Shown in pieces: positions 30,653-40,051 of a DNA stretch of 64,000 nucleotides. This DNA comes from Bacteroides reticulotermitis JCM 10512 (lineage in GTDB: Bacteria; Bacteroidota; Bacteroidia; Bacteroidales; Bacteroidaceae), in assembly GCF_000517545.1 (NCBI RefSeq), contig NZ_BAIV01000021.1, positions 42,319 to 106,318 on the forward strand. The letters are read 5' to 3'. Below the pieces are notes generated by a model that made no database searches, had not been told where the DNA came from, and saw only the letters and a list, made by a program, of their open reading frames with translations. A program made the translations under genes and the position numbers. Numbering within the stretch: the stretch's first letter is position 1; each line of letters opens with the position of its first letter.

Positions 30653-31029
30653 GCAAGAATCATCAGTAAATGATCTATAGAATTATCTAAATTATGCGAA
30701 TCAGTAGTTGAAACCATTCGCTGATTAATTTAGTTACAATATTAATTATCAATAAAATAAGAGTGCCGAATATTTGCTCAATCAATTGAGAATCATTAAA
30801 TCAAAGAAATATTACTACATGCTCCCTTAACAATGATTCAGGGAGCGATTAAACAAATAAGAATTTATATGTATATCTGTGATTTATACAATTCAGGGCT
30901 AAAATATTACTGTCAACGGTACAGTAACAACGATGCTCCATCTTCCTAGTCTCCTTCATTGCCTCGTATCAAACATTTAACTTAAGGTTAAACTGCTTGA
31001 ATGAATGTTTTCAGGTAATATCCTAGAGA
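30653..31029. other. Intergenic region, no gene seen
   Basis: This AT-rich stretch between the HTCS promoter and the transposase relic shows no credible ORF. A small hairpin TTACTGT-N7-ACAGTAA near 30908-30928 is the only structure noticed. Confidence 0.4.
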
Positions 31030-31574
31030 TTGATAAATTGTTCATTCATACCAGATGATTGTGATTTTGACGCATCGCTGGTTGATTCTATGCCTGCGAT
31101 CACTTGTGCAGGACAAAACAGAGTAGCAAAGGTTGCTAAAGAAATCATCTCTAAAGAATATTGTTCAACTGAGAATCAATATTACTATGGTTTAAAGTTT
31201 CATGCTTTGGCATTCAGACGAAAAAGGAGAATTCCTTTTCCAGAATCCATAACCTGCACTCCTGCTGATGATTATAATTTGACTATATTTAAACAGAACT
31301 GGGGTAATACGATAGCTAACCGAAAGCGAACGCAGAATATTCAAATGCTTATTCCTGTTAAAGCAATCAAAGGACAGCCTGAACAAGAAAAACAAATGAA
31401 CAAAGTATATAATGTTTTATTTTCTACTGCTGTTTTTAAAGTCAGACAACCCATAGAAAATTCTTCAATTGGTTAAATGAACGTACAAAGATTCAAAGAG
31501 CGCATAAAGTCAGATCAATATTCGGACTTATAGTACACAAGATGGATAAAATTGCTATCGCTTTGTTTATCTAA
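31030..31574 (+). pseudogene. IS982-type transposase, C-terminal remnant
   Basis: The frame carries the middle and end of a DDE transposase resembling IS982. Landmarks are VDSMPAITCAGQNRVAKVAK (first Asp region), STENQYYYGLKFHALAFRR, then PVKAIKGQPEQEKQMNKV and KVRQPIENF. Near 31463 one T is missing; with it the protein continues FFNWLNERTKIQRAHKVRS and ends KIAIALFI at 31574. The N-terminal third and part of the catalytic core between ANRK and PVKAIKG are gone, and no terminal repeats were recognised. It is a dead insertion sequence lying between the second HTCS and the distal GH28. Confidence 0.75.
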
Positions 31575-31655
31575 TTTTTCAAATACTGATTCTAGTAAAT
31601 TAATAAATACACCACGGGTAGAAATATTTTCTATTAAAAGAAGTGAATGTATATA

Positions 31656-33278
31656 CTACATATTGTTATCTTTCTTAACTTTAATCTCTATATCAGGCTG
31701 GATATTTCTTACTTTAATATTTTTCACTTTTTCACCTTGAACATTTATGTATAATTTGTTTTTAGGAATAATAAACCCAATATTGTCTAACAATAAGTTT
31801 TGTCCATCAATAATATTAATCACGTTGTGATCTGTCTTTATAGAGAGATTGCGCATAGTAAAATTAATAAAATCATTCATTACAGGAATGAGTTCTTTGG
31901 TATTTATAGTCCCTGATTCGATGACAACATGATTAAACGGCAGTTCGGGAATGCCATTAGCCATAATCAGCCGTTTTGCAGATTCAATAACAAAATCTTT
32001 AATATGAATATCCTTAACCTCTGGAGTTAATTCTGTAATAGGTCGTAATGGAAGTCGATCGGCCAGTTCTCCCATAAATTGTTTACTCCCCAATAGATCC
32101 CATGTAAAGGCATCCCGAACATTTGTCATTTTAAAATTTTCATAATATAATTTTTCAGTGACCCCGCTACGTGGCCTGCGTGTTTTGAAACGGATACCAA
32201 TTTGTGTCCCATCAAACATACATCCATTAGAGTATACATTACGGATTCCTCCAGCTGTCTCACTTCCGGTAGTAATTCCGCCATGTCCATCCATTGCTAA
32301 GCAATGTCTGATAATCACGTTCTCGGTTGGCCTACCGACACGCATTCCATCTCCATTTCTTCCGCCTTTTAATGCATAGCAGTCATCTCCGCAATTCATT
32401 GTGCAATACTCAACTAGAACATTCTTGCAGCAGGTAATATCGATCCCATCACCGCTTGGTATACCTTTCGAATTTACGGTAACGCCACGAATGATTACAT
32501 TTTCACAATACGTAGGGTTAATATTCCAGAATAAACATCGCTCTATCGTAATCCCTTCAATTAAAACATTATTACAATTTATGGGTGAAATAACTTTGGG
32601 GGCAAAAAAATGCCTGCCCTCCATTCCATCAAAAATTCTTTCTCCAATCTTTTTCGGAAAACGATTTTCTATCAAAGCTACACTATTCGATATTTTCCGC
32701 ATAGGTGTATCCATCGCAGGGCCATAAATATGTCCTTTTCCGGTTATCGCAATATTATTTTCACCACAGGCGTAAATAAATGCACCAGCTCCCATTATTT
32801 CGATTCCTTCATGTGTTGTAAATACGCTTGGAAGATAATCAGTTGGATTATCGGAGAATTCAATTTCTGAACCAGCTTCTAAGTATAGATTAACATTGCT
32901 TTTCAGTACAATACGACCAGAGACCCATTTACCCTTAGGTATAATTAATTTCCCTCCTCCTTTTTTACTAATCACCGATATTAACTGATTGACGAGTACA
33001 GTAATAGGCTTGTTTTCCATCGCGCCTTTATCCCTGATATTTACTGAATTCTCAGGAAACACAGGATAATATAACTGCGGCATGTTAAAAGGATTTTTTT
33101 CGTAAGGGGTGATACAGGAAGGCATTGCCTTAGATCCCACCGTATTGATGGAAGGAATTGTTTTCTCTTGCGCCTTCAACAGCATTGCAGACGAGGATAA
33201 TAAGCATATAAATAACATAAAAAATAGTATTCTATACTTAAGCTTCTCTTTTGATAAAAGTTTTCCATTGCTTGTCAT
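31656..33278 (-). CDS. GH28 polygalacturonase family protein
   Basis: This intact 540-aa exported enzyme has a signal region YRILFFMLFICLLSSSAMLL. The GH28 beta-helix carries all expected motifs: IPSGDGIDITCCKNVLVEYC (NxDG type), MNCGDDCYALKGGRNGDG (catalytic Asp pair), AMDGHGGITTGSETAGG (His) and TQIGIRFKTRRPRSG (RIK type). It likely hydrolyses galacturonosyl linkages of homogalacturonan or rhamnogalacturonan. It is separated from the main operon by the HTCS gene and an IS982 relic, yet shares operator and promoter layout with susC, so it probably belongs to the same regulon. It is a paralogue of the GH28 at 19945-21477, which lacks the same residues. Confidence 0.93.
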   Translation of the reverse strand: MTSNGKLLSKEKLKYRILFFMLFICLLSSSAMLLKAQEKTIPSINTVGSKAMPSCITPYEKNPFNMPQLYYPVFPENSVNIRDKGAMENKPITVLVNQLISVISKKGGGKLIIPKGKWVSGRIVLKSNVNLYLEAGSEIEFSDNPTDYLPSVFTTHEGIEIMGAGAFIYACGENNIAITGKGHIYGPAMDTPMRKISNSVALIENRFPKKIGERIFDGMEGRHFFAPKVISPINCNNVLIEGITIERCLFWNINPTYCENVIIRGVTVNSKGIPSGDGIDITCCKNVLVEYCTMNCGDDCYALKGGRNGDGMRVGRPTENVIIRHCLAMDGHGGITTGSETAGGIRNVYSNGCMFDGTQIGIRFKTRRPRSGVTEKLYYENFKMTNVRDAFTWDLLGSKQFMGELADRLPLRPITELTPEVKDIHIKDFVIESAKRLIMANGIPELPFNHVVIESGTINTKELIPVMNDFINFTMRNLSIKTDHNVINIIDGQNLLLDNIGFIIPKNKLYINVQGEKVKNIKVRNIQPDIEIKVKKDNNM

Positions 33279-33325
33279 AATAATAATAATAAATAGATTA
33301 GGCGAAAATTTATTTTCTAAAAAAA

Positions 33326-33407
33326 CAAATATAGAGCAAAATAATGCCTGCCAATAGCAATATTATCCAAATGCTACGAGAATAAGCATTTGGATAATAT
33401 TACAAGC
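33326..33407 (-). promoter_or_regulatory. Candidate operator and promoter of the distal GH28
   Basis: A perfect 17-bp inverted repeat, AATATTATCCAAATGCT (33359-33375) and AGCATTTGGATAATATT (33385-33401), encloses nine bases. It contains ATCCAA-N19-TTGGAT, followed on the minus strand after 31 bases by TATATTTG (33326-33333), a TAnnTTTG -7 element. GCTTGTAATATTATCC at 33392-33407 is shared with the susC upstream region. Confidence 0.62.
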
Positions 33408-33855
33408 AATCGAACTATTTTACAATTCAAAATCATTAGGCAGTATATCAGATTAGGAGATGGTGGTGATTTTAATTAATCCATTTACTGAGAAAACTAC
33501 TATAAATTTTATTTCAAGTTGACTTTAAGATAAATGCACTTGAATACTGCTAATATTCATTTGCTTAGTAATCACAAGACTTTTTTCTTTTAGTACTAGC
33601 TTCATAGTTACGTTAATTTACACCCTAATCATGCTGCAACACGATCTTGAATTTCATTCAAAAATACTATCATTCTATCACAATGACCACAACTTATTCT
33701 TTACAAATTTGCGAATATAACGTATTATATATGGAAGCGCTGTATTCCTTGTCTAAGTTTAAGACTTCAGCTATTATAAATCAAGCAACTATATTTAGGG
33801 TATTGTCGCAAATAATCACATTGATTAACAAACCGCCTAAGTCGTCATTTCTTTG
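33408..33855. other. AT-rich intergenic region, no gene seen
   Basis: The stretch between the GH28 regulatory region and the integrase relics shows no coding potential I can support. Short open frames here have no recognisable motifs. Confidence 0.4.
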
Positions 33856-33859
33856 CCAG

Positions 33860-34005
33860 CCTGATTACGCTCGAAGCAGGTGTATTCATCAAAACTGTAT
33901 CAAAATGCTCGGTCACAGCGATATGAAACAACACAAATCTATGTCCTTATGACTCCAAAGAAACCTTTGAGGATATGGATAAGTATATTGAGACAACACA
34001 AGATT
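33860..34005 (+). pseudogene. Tyrosine recombinase C-terminal remnant
   Basis: With two single A insertions in A-runs, the sequence reads LEAGVFIKTVSKMLGHSD followed by MKTTQIYVLM. This is the His-containing box and the run-up to the catalytic Tyr of a Bacteroidales phage-type integrase, continuing towards a KLI-like end (EDMDKYIE). Only about 45 codons survive. It marks the scar of an integrated element. Confidence 0.6.
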
Positions 34006-34045
34006 TAGTATTCACCCTATAAGACGAAGTACATTTAAAATATTA

Positions 34046-34315
34046 TTCTACATCAACCGCAGTAAAATAAAATCCGATGGCACAACTCCTATTCTGTGCC
34101 GTATCACGGTTGATAATAAATATACTGTTCTTAAAACAGGTATCTATTGTAAACCGAACGCTTGGGACAGCAAGAAAGGAAAAGTATGAGACGGAGCATT
34201 CAATCATTAATTGGATAAATTTCGGGAATGTATCGAACAAACATATGAAGAGGCACTTAAAGAATAAAGCGTTAGCAGTGCAGAACTATTCAAAAATATA
34301 GTTTTAGAAGTAAAT
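34046..34315 (+). pseudogene. Tyrosine recombinase N-terminal remnant (arm-binding domain)
   Basis: The frame reads FYINRSKIKSDGTTPILCRI and then TGIYCKPNAWDSKKGKV, the N-terminal arm-type DNA-binding domain of Bacteroidales transposon integrases. An in-frame TGA at 34187 stands where Trp is expected. Two further in-frame stops follow, while similarity continues (LDKFRECIEQTYEEALKE). These are substitutions and not indels, so the gene is truly dead. It lies after the C-terminal remnant of another integrase copy, in the wrong order for one gene. Confidence 0.68.
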
Positions 34316-34337
34316 TATGTTTTAGAACTTCGGTCGG

Positions 34338-35252
34338 TCAGTTAAACGACTGTCTAAACTTCAATGGTGTGACATTCGTTTTATTTTTAAAAAATTTATT
34401 GAACGATTGCGGAAATTCGAACCCCAACTGATAAGCGATTTCACTTACCGATAAATTTGTCGCAGATAAAAGCTCTTTGGCTTTTTCAATAAGTTGATTC
34501 TGGATATGTTGTTGAGTGGTCTGTCCTGTCAGCTTCTTCAGCATATCGTTCAAGTAGTGAGGCGAAACAATTAGTTTTTCGGCAAAGTATTGAACCGTTG
34601 GCAATCCCGATGTACTAAGATTGTCATTTTGGTAGTAAATAGTCAATAAATCCTCAAATTGTAGAAGTATATCGTTAGAGACTTTTTTTCGTGTAATAAA
34701 TTGACGATTGTAAAAACGATTGCAATAATTCAACAGCAAATCAATATGTGCCACAGCAACATCCTGCGTGTAGTTGTCTATCATTGATTCAATCTCTTCT
34801 TGCATATTTTGTATTAATGCCGAAACAACGATTTCTTCTCTGTCAGAAAGGTGTAATGCTTCGTTGATGGCATAAGAAAAATATCCGTACTCCTTTATCC
34901 GCTTTGCTAAGGGGAAATTTTGAATAAAATCTGGATGGATAATCAACATCCACCCTTCAAGTTTTCTCGAACTACCCACTTCTATCGAGAACGTTTGTCT
35001 GGGCGCAAAGAATGTCATCAGTCCACTGTCAAAATCATAGTATCGCTGTCCATATTTTATTTTTCCATCAAAATTTTTCTTCAAGGCAATAACATAAAAA
35101 TCACATGAGATTTTGAGCTCATTTTCTATCCCATCAAATGCTATCTCACTAAAATCAAACACACTCACCAATGGATGTTTTGGTTTTCTTAAACCCATAT
35201 AGGAATGATATTCCGATATGGATTTGATGATGTATGTACCTTTATTTTTCAT
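34338..35252 (-). CDS. AraC-family transcriptional regulator
   Basis: This is an intact 304-aa one-component regulator. Residues 1-180 form a cupin-like sensor (FFAPRQTFSIEVGSSRKLEG, LIIHPDFIQNFPLAKRIKEY). The C-terminal AraC domain has two HTH motifs, seen as LPTVQYFAEKLIVSPHYLND and SVSEIAYQLGFEFPQSFNKF. Such regulators commonly sit beside redox-gene clusters in Bacteroidales and respond to small molecules. Here the neighbouring genes upstream on the same strand encode an OB-fold relic, an NTF2-like protein, an NmrA-like reductase and an aldo/keto reductase, which are its likely targets by position only. Confidence 0.9.
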   Translation of the reverse strand: MKNKGTYIIKSISEYHSYMGLRKPKHPLVSVFDFSEIAFDGIENELKISCDFYVIALKKNFDGKIKYGQRYYDFDSGLMTFFAPRQTFSIEVGSSRKLEGWMLIIHPDFIQNFPLAKRIKEYGYFSYAINEALHLSDREEIVVSALIQNMQEEIESMIDNYTQDVAVAHIDLLLNYCNRFYNRQFITRKKVSNDILLQFEDLLTIYYQNDNLSTSGLPTVQYFAEKLIVSPHYLNDMLKKLTGQTTQQHIQNQLIEKAKELLSATNLSVSEIAYQLGFEFPQSFNKFFKNKTNVTPLKFRQSFN

Positions 35253-35339
35253 TTTTATATCTCTCTATACGGGGGATGGTGTTGATAATAATCCCATAAC
35301 ACTCGATTATTTATTTCTGTTGCAATCAAAGGGTTGATT

Positions 35340-35765
35340 TTATAAGCTTTTCAAAACCTTACATTCTTTGATTACAACTTGGTTTCGTTCTGTCCAAAAT
35401 ACACGAGGCTTGCCTTTAATAACCAATTGATCACCTTTCAAATATTTCCGCAATTTCAGATAATCAAGCATAGGAAGGACACAGAGAGCGAGAGTATTGG
35501 CTCCTTATTTATCCGAAATTTCTATTGATGGCAGAGCATATGCGTCCGGCCTCACATAGGTTACATACCCCTGTATTTCAACAATTTTCCCACCACCATA
35601 AAGTTCAAAAGCAGCATTCCCATCTTTTACAAATGTATCAAAAAGTTCCTTTACATTCATATTCTTATCTTCTTTATCCTTGGTGTCGTTGGTTTACGAC
35701 AGAGCGGAAGTAGAAAGCAAACAACTCAATCCCAACACAACACCGATGAATATTCTATTCTTCAT
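35340..35765 (-). pseudogene. Exported OB-fold (tRNA_anti-like) protein, inactivated by two in-frame stops
   Basis: The frame starts MKNRIFIGVVLGLSCLLSTS, a signal peptide, then meets TAA directly and continues TNDTKDKEDKNMNVKELFDT, KIVEIQGYVTYVRPDAYAL and SIEISDK. A second in-frame TAA follows, and then ANTLALCVLPMLDYLKLRKY and QLVIKGKPRVFWTERNQVVI. This is the OB-fold of small tRNA_anti-like exported proteins of Bacteroidetes. Both breaks are in-frame stop codons, so base substitution and not indel error is the simplest cause. The function of the family is unknown. Confidence 0.65.
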
Positions 35766-35797
35766 TTTTATAACCTTTTGCCATTATTCCCCTCCTA

Positions 35798-36169
35798 TCA
35801 ATCCTTTGTTTCTGTAATTACAATCATCGGTTGGTCGATGTACCACAACCAGCTTCCATCAGACTGTTTTCTCCCAACTTCGGCTGTTACAAATCCGTTC
35901 GGTAGCTTTGTCGAAGTCAATGCAATATCTCCATTTACAATCGGCAGACTATGCTTTACATTTTCAAACCTTGGACCATGTTCCATGAGGTGTTTAAAGT
36001 ATGTTTTTATCTCCTCTTTTCCGCGGGCAAGAATGTTGTTTTCGCCTGTTACGACAACTGCATCTTCTTCGTAGATGGATGCAAGCCCCTCTATGTCTTT
36101 CGAGTTAAAATACTCCAAAAATAAATCCGCTACTTCATCCGGTTTATATGCTTTTTTCATCTTATTCAA
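35798..36169 (-). CDS. NTF2-like (SnoaL/DUF4440-type) small protein
   Basis: This is a 123-aa cone-shaped alpha+beta barrel protein. The pattern VADLFLEYFNSKDIEGLASIYEEDAVVV with a later WLWYIDQPMIVI is characteristic of SnoaL/DUF4440 domains. The start could be either of two Met (MNK or MKK). There is no signal peptide, so it is cytosolic. Such proteins are isomerases, dehydratases or ligand-binding modules; no activity can be assigned. It lies between the OB-fold relic and the NmrA-like reductase on the same strand. Confidence 0.78.
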   Translation of the reverse strand: MNKMKKAYKPDEVADLFLEYFNSKDIEGLASIYEEDAVVVTGENNILARGKEEIKTYFKHLMEHGPRFENVKHSLPIVNGDIALTSTKLPNGFVTAEVGRKQSDGSWLWYIDQPMIVITETKD

Positions 36170-36290
36170 TTATTTATGGGGTCTTGCACTGAAGTAAAAT
36201 AATGTATTTAATGTTTCATTCCAGAGTTGTAACCAACCGTGATCGCAACTTGGAAGTACAAATAAATAGCTTTGCGAACTTAATGATTCG

Positions 36291-37186
36291 TTATTGCTGA
36301 TTATACAATTTCGCAAAATCCTTCGCAAAATCCTTAATTTTCACTTTTCCCAATACAGGACGATGCTGATAATAATCCTCATACAGTGTTCCGGCTTGCT
36401 TAGCAGCGTTCAAAGCTATGAGCCTTCTACCCCTTGCGGATTCATACCCAACTCTATAAATCTTTTCTGCAGAACTTCGGCAGGAACAGTTACCCACTTC
36501 AAGTCAGGCTTTCCGATGGCTTCACTCAGTGCTACAACAAGTTCGTCAGATGTTACTTCATCACTTGCTATATAACGAACCCTTCGACCTTCAAACGGTT
36601 TGACGATTTCTTCGGCAATCACATCGGCAATATCCAAAGGCGAGGCCCAAGGCTCTTTATGCAGCGATTTATAGTCCGTTATAATGGCATTCTGTGATTT
36701 AGCCATGGGGACGAATGCAAGGATGTTGCTGTAAAAGGATACGGGGCGTAAGGTGGTAATAGCAACCTCTGCAGGAAGTTCTTTTAGTATCTGCTCTACG
36801 TAATGGTGGAATTTAAGCATGCCATTTCCATTTTCGGTATGTCCTCCTATGCTGCTCAGGTGTACTATTCTTTTTACGCATGATTGCCGAATCGCTTGTA
36901 CATAGACTCTTGCAAATTGGCGATAGTGCTCGTAGATATCTATAGTAGTATCGGAAAAATTCACCGTTGGCTCCATCAAATAGATAGCGTCGGATCCCGT
37001 AAAGATATTTGTGAGGAAAGCGACATCCTTGAGTGAACCGATGGCAGCATTGGCGCCTAAATCCTCAATTGCTTTTTGTTTACTGGCATTGCTACTTATT
37101 ACTGTTACCGATTGGCCTTGCTGCACTAACAGTTGTGTCAGAGGTCTGCTGATTGGTCCTAATGAACCTGTTACTATAATCTTCAT
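36291..37186 (-). CDS. NmrA-like NAD(P)-binding reductase (one frameshift)
   Basis: This is an atypical short-chain dehydrogenase of the NmrA/quinone-reductase-2 kind. The Rossmann start is MKIIVTGSLGPISRPLTQLL, followed by GANAAIGSLKDVAFLTNIF, VKRIVHLSSIGGHTENGNG and TTLRPVSFYSNILAFVPMA. The frame breaks near 36428; adding one base joins LGMNPQGVEG to LIALNAAKQAGTLYEDYYQH and the end at 36291, for about 297 aa. The likely role is NAD(P)H-dependent reduction or redox sensing of quinone-like compounds. It lies 43 bases downstream of the aldo/keto reductase, so they are probably co-transcribed. Confidence 0.8.
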
Positions 37187-37228
37187 AAATTAATCTGTTT
37201 TCTATATCAAACGTTATTAACTCAATAT

Positions 37229-38207
37229 TTATCTTTTAAACAACCCGTTTTTATCTATATTAACAGGAGGCATATAAGTAATCAATGCGTTTGCTTTGGG
37301 TATAATACTTTCGATTCTATCCAAATCATCCTTACTCAACCGGATGTCAGTCGCTTTCAAGGAATCCTTAAACTGACTTTCTGTTCTTGACCCTACCAAT
37401 GCCATTATATCTTCGCCTTGAGCCAATACCCACGCAATAGCAAGTTGTGCTAAAGTGGCCTCTTTCTCGTCTGCTATTTGCTGTAACTTATCGGTAAGAG
37501 AAAAATTCTGATTCAGGTTCTCGAATGCTGAAGGCGGAACAAAGTGGCTAAGTACGGAAATTTTCTGTTCAGTGGCACTTCCACCCAAAACACCCGAAAG
37601 AAGCACACCGAACCCTACGATTCCAACACCCAACCCTCTTGCAGTCGGGATAAGTTCATCCTCTATATGCCTGTTCATTAAAGAATAAGCTACTTCTACC
37701 AAGCTGATGGGATGCGTGGCATTTGCTCTGCGCAAGGTGTCGGCATCCACTTCGGAAACACCGATGGTTCTTACATAGCCTTTTCAACAAGACGGGAAAT
37801 GGCGCCAATGGTTTCCTCCACCGGAATATGCGGATTGATGCGGCAGGTTGGTACAAGTCTATATAATCAAGCCCTAATCTTTTCAGCGAATAAGCAAGGT
37901 AATTTTCCACCCCTTCAGGGCGGACATCAAAACCCGACATCCCGCTTTCTATTGTTTGCAGGGCACCAAATTTTACTGAGACAAAAGCATCTTCCCGCTT
38001 GCGCCCTTTCAATGCTTCGCCAACGATGGTTTCACTAATTCCGGAGGAATAGAAATCGCCTGTATTAAGAAAATTGACTCCGTTATCCAATGCGGCATGA
38101 ATAGCGGATATGGCTCCTTCTCTATCCGGAGCCATCCGCATTGCTCCCAATCCCAATTGCGAAATACCAAGTTGAACATTACTTCCTGTTGTTTTTAACT
38201 GTTTCAT
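37229..38207 (-). CDS. Aldo/keto reductase (two frameshifts)
   Basis: This is an NADPH-dependent aldo/keto reductase of about 325 aa. The first frame gives GISQLGLGAMRMAPDREGAI, NGVNFLNTGDFYSSGISETI (catalytic Asp and Tyr region) and GLDYIDLYQPA. The second gives VDADTLRRANATHPISLVEV, the ARGLGVGIVGFGVL segment, and LAIAWVLAQGEDIMALVGSR near the cofactor site. Between 37750 and 37850 one C is missing after YQPA, and another base is missing in VEKGYVRTIGVSE. With both restored the protein is continuous. It probably reduces aldehydes or ketones in the cytosol. The direction and tight spacing link it with the NmrA-like gene. Confidence 0.82.
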
Positions 38208-38229
38208 TTTTTACATTTTTTATTATAAA

Positions 38230-38358
38230 TTAATTCTTTTCATTCCATATTCCGTATACCTTGCCCACAGCTACCATTCCTAATGAAATGATACTCTCTA
38301 ATCGGTTCAAATCATCTTCGGTAAGGACTATATCGCCCGCCGCACGATTTTGCTCATA
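38230..38358 (-). pseudogene. Aldo/keto reductase C-terminal remnant
   Basis: A 42-codon open stretch ends properly with a stop and reads AAGDIVLTEDDLNRLESIIS, then GKVYGIWNEKN. This resembles the final helix of aldo/keto reductases, where the intact neighbour has DIRLSKDDLDRIESIIPKA. No upstream coding sequence remains. It suggests that two reductase genes once stood in tandem. Confidence 0.5.
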
Positions 38359-38850
38359 AGTCTATATTATAAATGTCAATGTGCAAAATTCAGCATATTA
38401 TTTCTAATAAAAGTATCTGAATCGGGGAATGTTGTATCCAAATGATAGGCATTGTTTTTTGCCGATATTCTTTTATATACTCATTTATTCGGCACAATAC
38501 CAATGTTCCATTATTCACCATTATCAACACTGAAAAGGCAAACCATACAGTTGTATTTTTTTACACAGTCATCGGGAGGATAATTCTCTTACAATGCTGA
38601 CCAGTACTGAATCACCCTCTACAAGGATTGTGACAACCGATGTAGTAATGATATCGTATATTGCTTTCGAAGTTAAAAATCAGGAATACACCTTCTGTTT
38701 AAATATCTAAGAATACTAACTCGTAAGCTATTATACTGAAACTACTAAGAGATTTTTTACAGCAAAATGAAGATATAGTACTTATGTTCTGGATTATTGG
38801 GTTATAATAATCTTAAATTAACATTACTCCGAGAAAACATTTTTCCGGCG
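38359..38850. other. Intergenic region, no gene seen
   Basis: About 490 AT-rich bases between the aldo/keto reductase relic and the HxlR gene show no supported gene. The likely former upstream part of the relic is not recognisable here. Confidence 0.4.
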
Positions 38851-39186
38851 TTATAACCAACATTCAATCATAACTTCCAGCACCTTATCTAGTGACTTCC
38901 CCGACTCAGTCAGCTCATATTCTATCATTACGTGAATAGTATCGTAGACTTTACGGGACACAACACCGTTAGCATCCAGGTCTCTCAGTTCCTTTGATAG
39001 CATGCTCGGGGGAATCTTCGGGATATCGCGTTCGAAAGTTTTGAATCGTTTCTTGCCGAAGTGTAACGAAACTATGATAGGCAGTTTCCATTTGCCATTG
39101 AGGACATTCAGTGTATCATTCACTGCCAGCACAAATGTTGCGGGACATTGTTTTATTTTTAGCAGTTCTGTCAATGCATTATTCAT
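38851..39186 (-). CDS. HxlR-family winged-helix transcriptional regulator
   Basis: This is a 111-aa MarR-like repressor with the HxlR signature: QCPATFVLAVNDTLNVLNGK with a conserved N-terminal Cys, WKLPIIVSLHFGKKRFKTFE, IPKIPPSMLSKELRDLDANG as recognition helix, and VMIEYELTESGKSLDKVLEV as wing. Members such as YodB and HypR sense quinones, diamide or aldehydes through this Cys. It is divergent from an azoreductase-like gene, and the shared gap contains TACT-N7-AGTA, the site described for Bacillus YodB. Repression of the azoreductase/NmrA pair relieved by electrophiles is therefore the favoured model, as inference. Confidence 0.88.
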   Translation of the reverse strand: MNNALTELLKIKQCPATFVLAVNDTLNVLNGKWKLPIIVSLHFGKKRFKTFERDIPKIPPSMLSKELRDLDANGVVSRKVYDTIHVMIEYELTESGKSLDKVLEVMIECWL

Positions 39187-39202
39187 AATGAGTGTTTTAG
39201 CG

Positions 39203-39255
39203 CTATACTTTAGTATAGTAATATATCCGAGTATAGTAGTTACTATTGTATAGTA
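39203..39255. promoter_or_regulatory. Candidate HxlR operators including TACT-N7-AGTA
   Basis: TACTATTGTATAGTA at 39241-39255 fits TACT-N7-AGTA exactly. Immediately upstream lie the palindrome CTATACTTTAGTATAG (39203-39218), two copies of AGTATAGTA, and ATAGTAGTTACTAT. The cluster is just upstream of the HxlR start and faces the azoreductase gene, so it could control both directions. Confidence 0.55.
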
Positions 39256-39390
39256 AAAGTATATATATTTGCATCAATAAACGGCACCCAGAGAAAGAAT
39301 TAACATTTGGAGTATTACCCCTGCTTGCTGCTATCTGCCGGAAGCGACGACATCAAATATTCATTCAGAATATCTATTATAAATAATTAA

Positions 39391-40007
39391 ATACAAAAAA
39401 AACAAAAGTATTACACCTCACAAGCAGCCTTTCTGGTAAAGAATAGTTCAGTACCCAACTAAGCAACGTGATTGTCGAAAAGATTCGTGTAAATCATCCA
39501 GACATATCCGTAAAGAAGTGCGATTTGGTTCAAGATCCCTTACCACATTTCGGTTTAAGGCATATCAAATCGTTTACCACGCCGCAAGGAGAGCATTCGG
39601 CTGAATTGGCAACAATATACCAACTTGCCGAAGAAACGCTTGACAAATTATTTGCGGCTGATATTATCGTTATCGGCGTACCTATGTACAATCTGGGTAT
39701 TCCATCGACCTTGAAGACGTGGATCGACAATGTTACACGCGCTGGACGCACATTCCGCTACACAGAGAAAGGGCCCGAAGGTCTTGTCAAAGGAAAGAAA
39801 GCCTATCTGGCAATCGCAACGGGAAGTATATTTTCGGACGACCAACTGAGAAGTCCCCTTGATTTTACCGAACCGTATTTAAGAGCCGCGCTGGATTTGA
39901 TAGGCATCACCGACGTCACAACTTTCAGGGTAGAAGATTTGTGTATATCAGGTATAAAAAAAAATGCTTTGAATAAAACGGTAGAAATAGCGAACGAACA
40001 GATTTAA
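39391..40007 (+). pseudogene. FMN-dependent NADH-azoreductase (AzoR-like), 5' end damaged
   Basis: Residues of a flavodoxin-fold azoreductase are clear: PDISVKKCDLVQDPLPHFGL, IIVIGVPMYNLGIPSTLKTW, VTRAGRTFRYTEKGPEGLVK and KAYLAIATGSIF. Upstream in the same frame the expected N-terminus KVLHLTSSLSGKE is present but is followed by an in-frame TAG (39444-39446) where a Ser codon is expected. The usual ATG is also not found. Translation could only start at GTG 39468, which loses the first strand and the phosphate-binding loop for FMN. The gene is thus probably inactive. It precedes the NmrA-like gene by 44 bases and is divergent from HxlR. Confidence 0.75.
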
Positions 40008-40051
40008 ATAAAAAGACAAGTACATATAAACATTATTAAGAAAAAAGAGTT

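Noticed and set aside
31656..33278. Possible inactive GH28
   Set aside because: All catalytic motifs (GDGID, GDD, GHGG, RFK) are present, so it is likely active; only the paralogue is altered.
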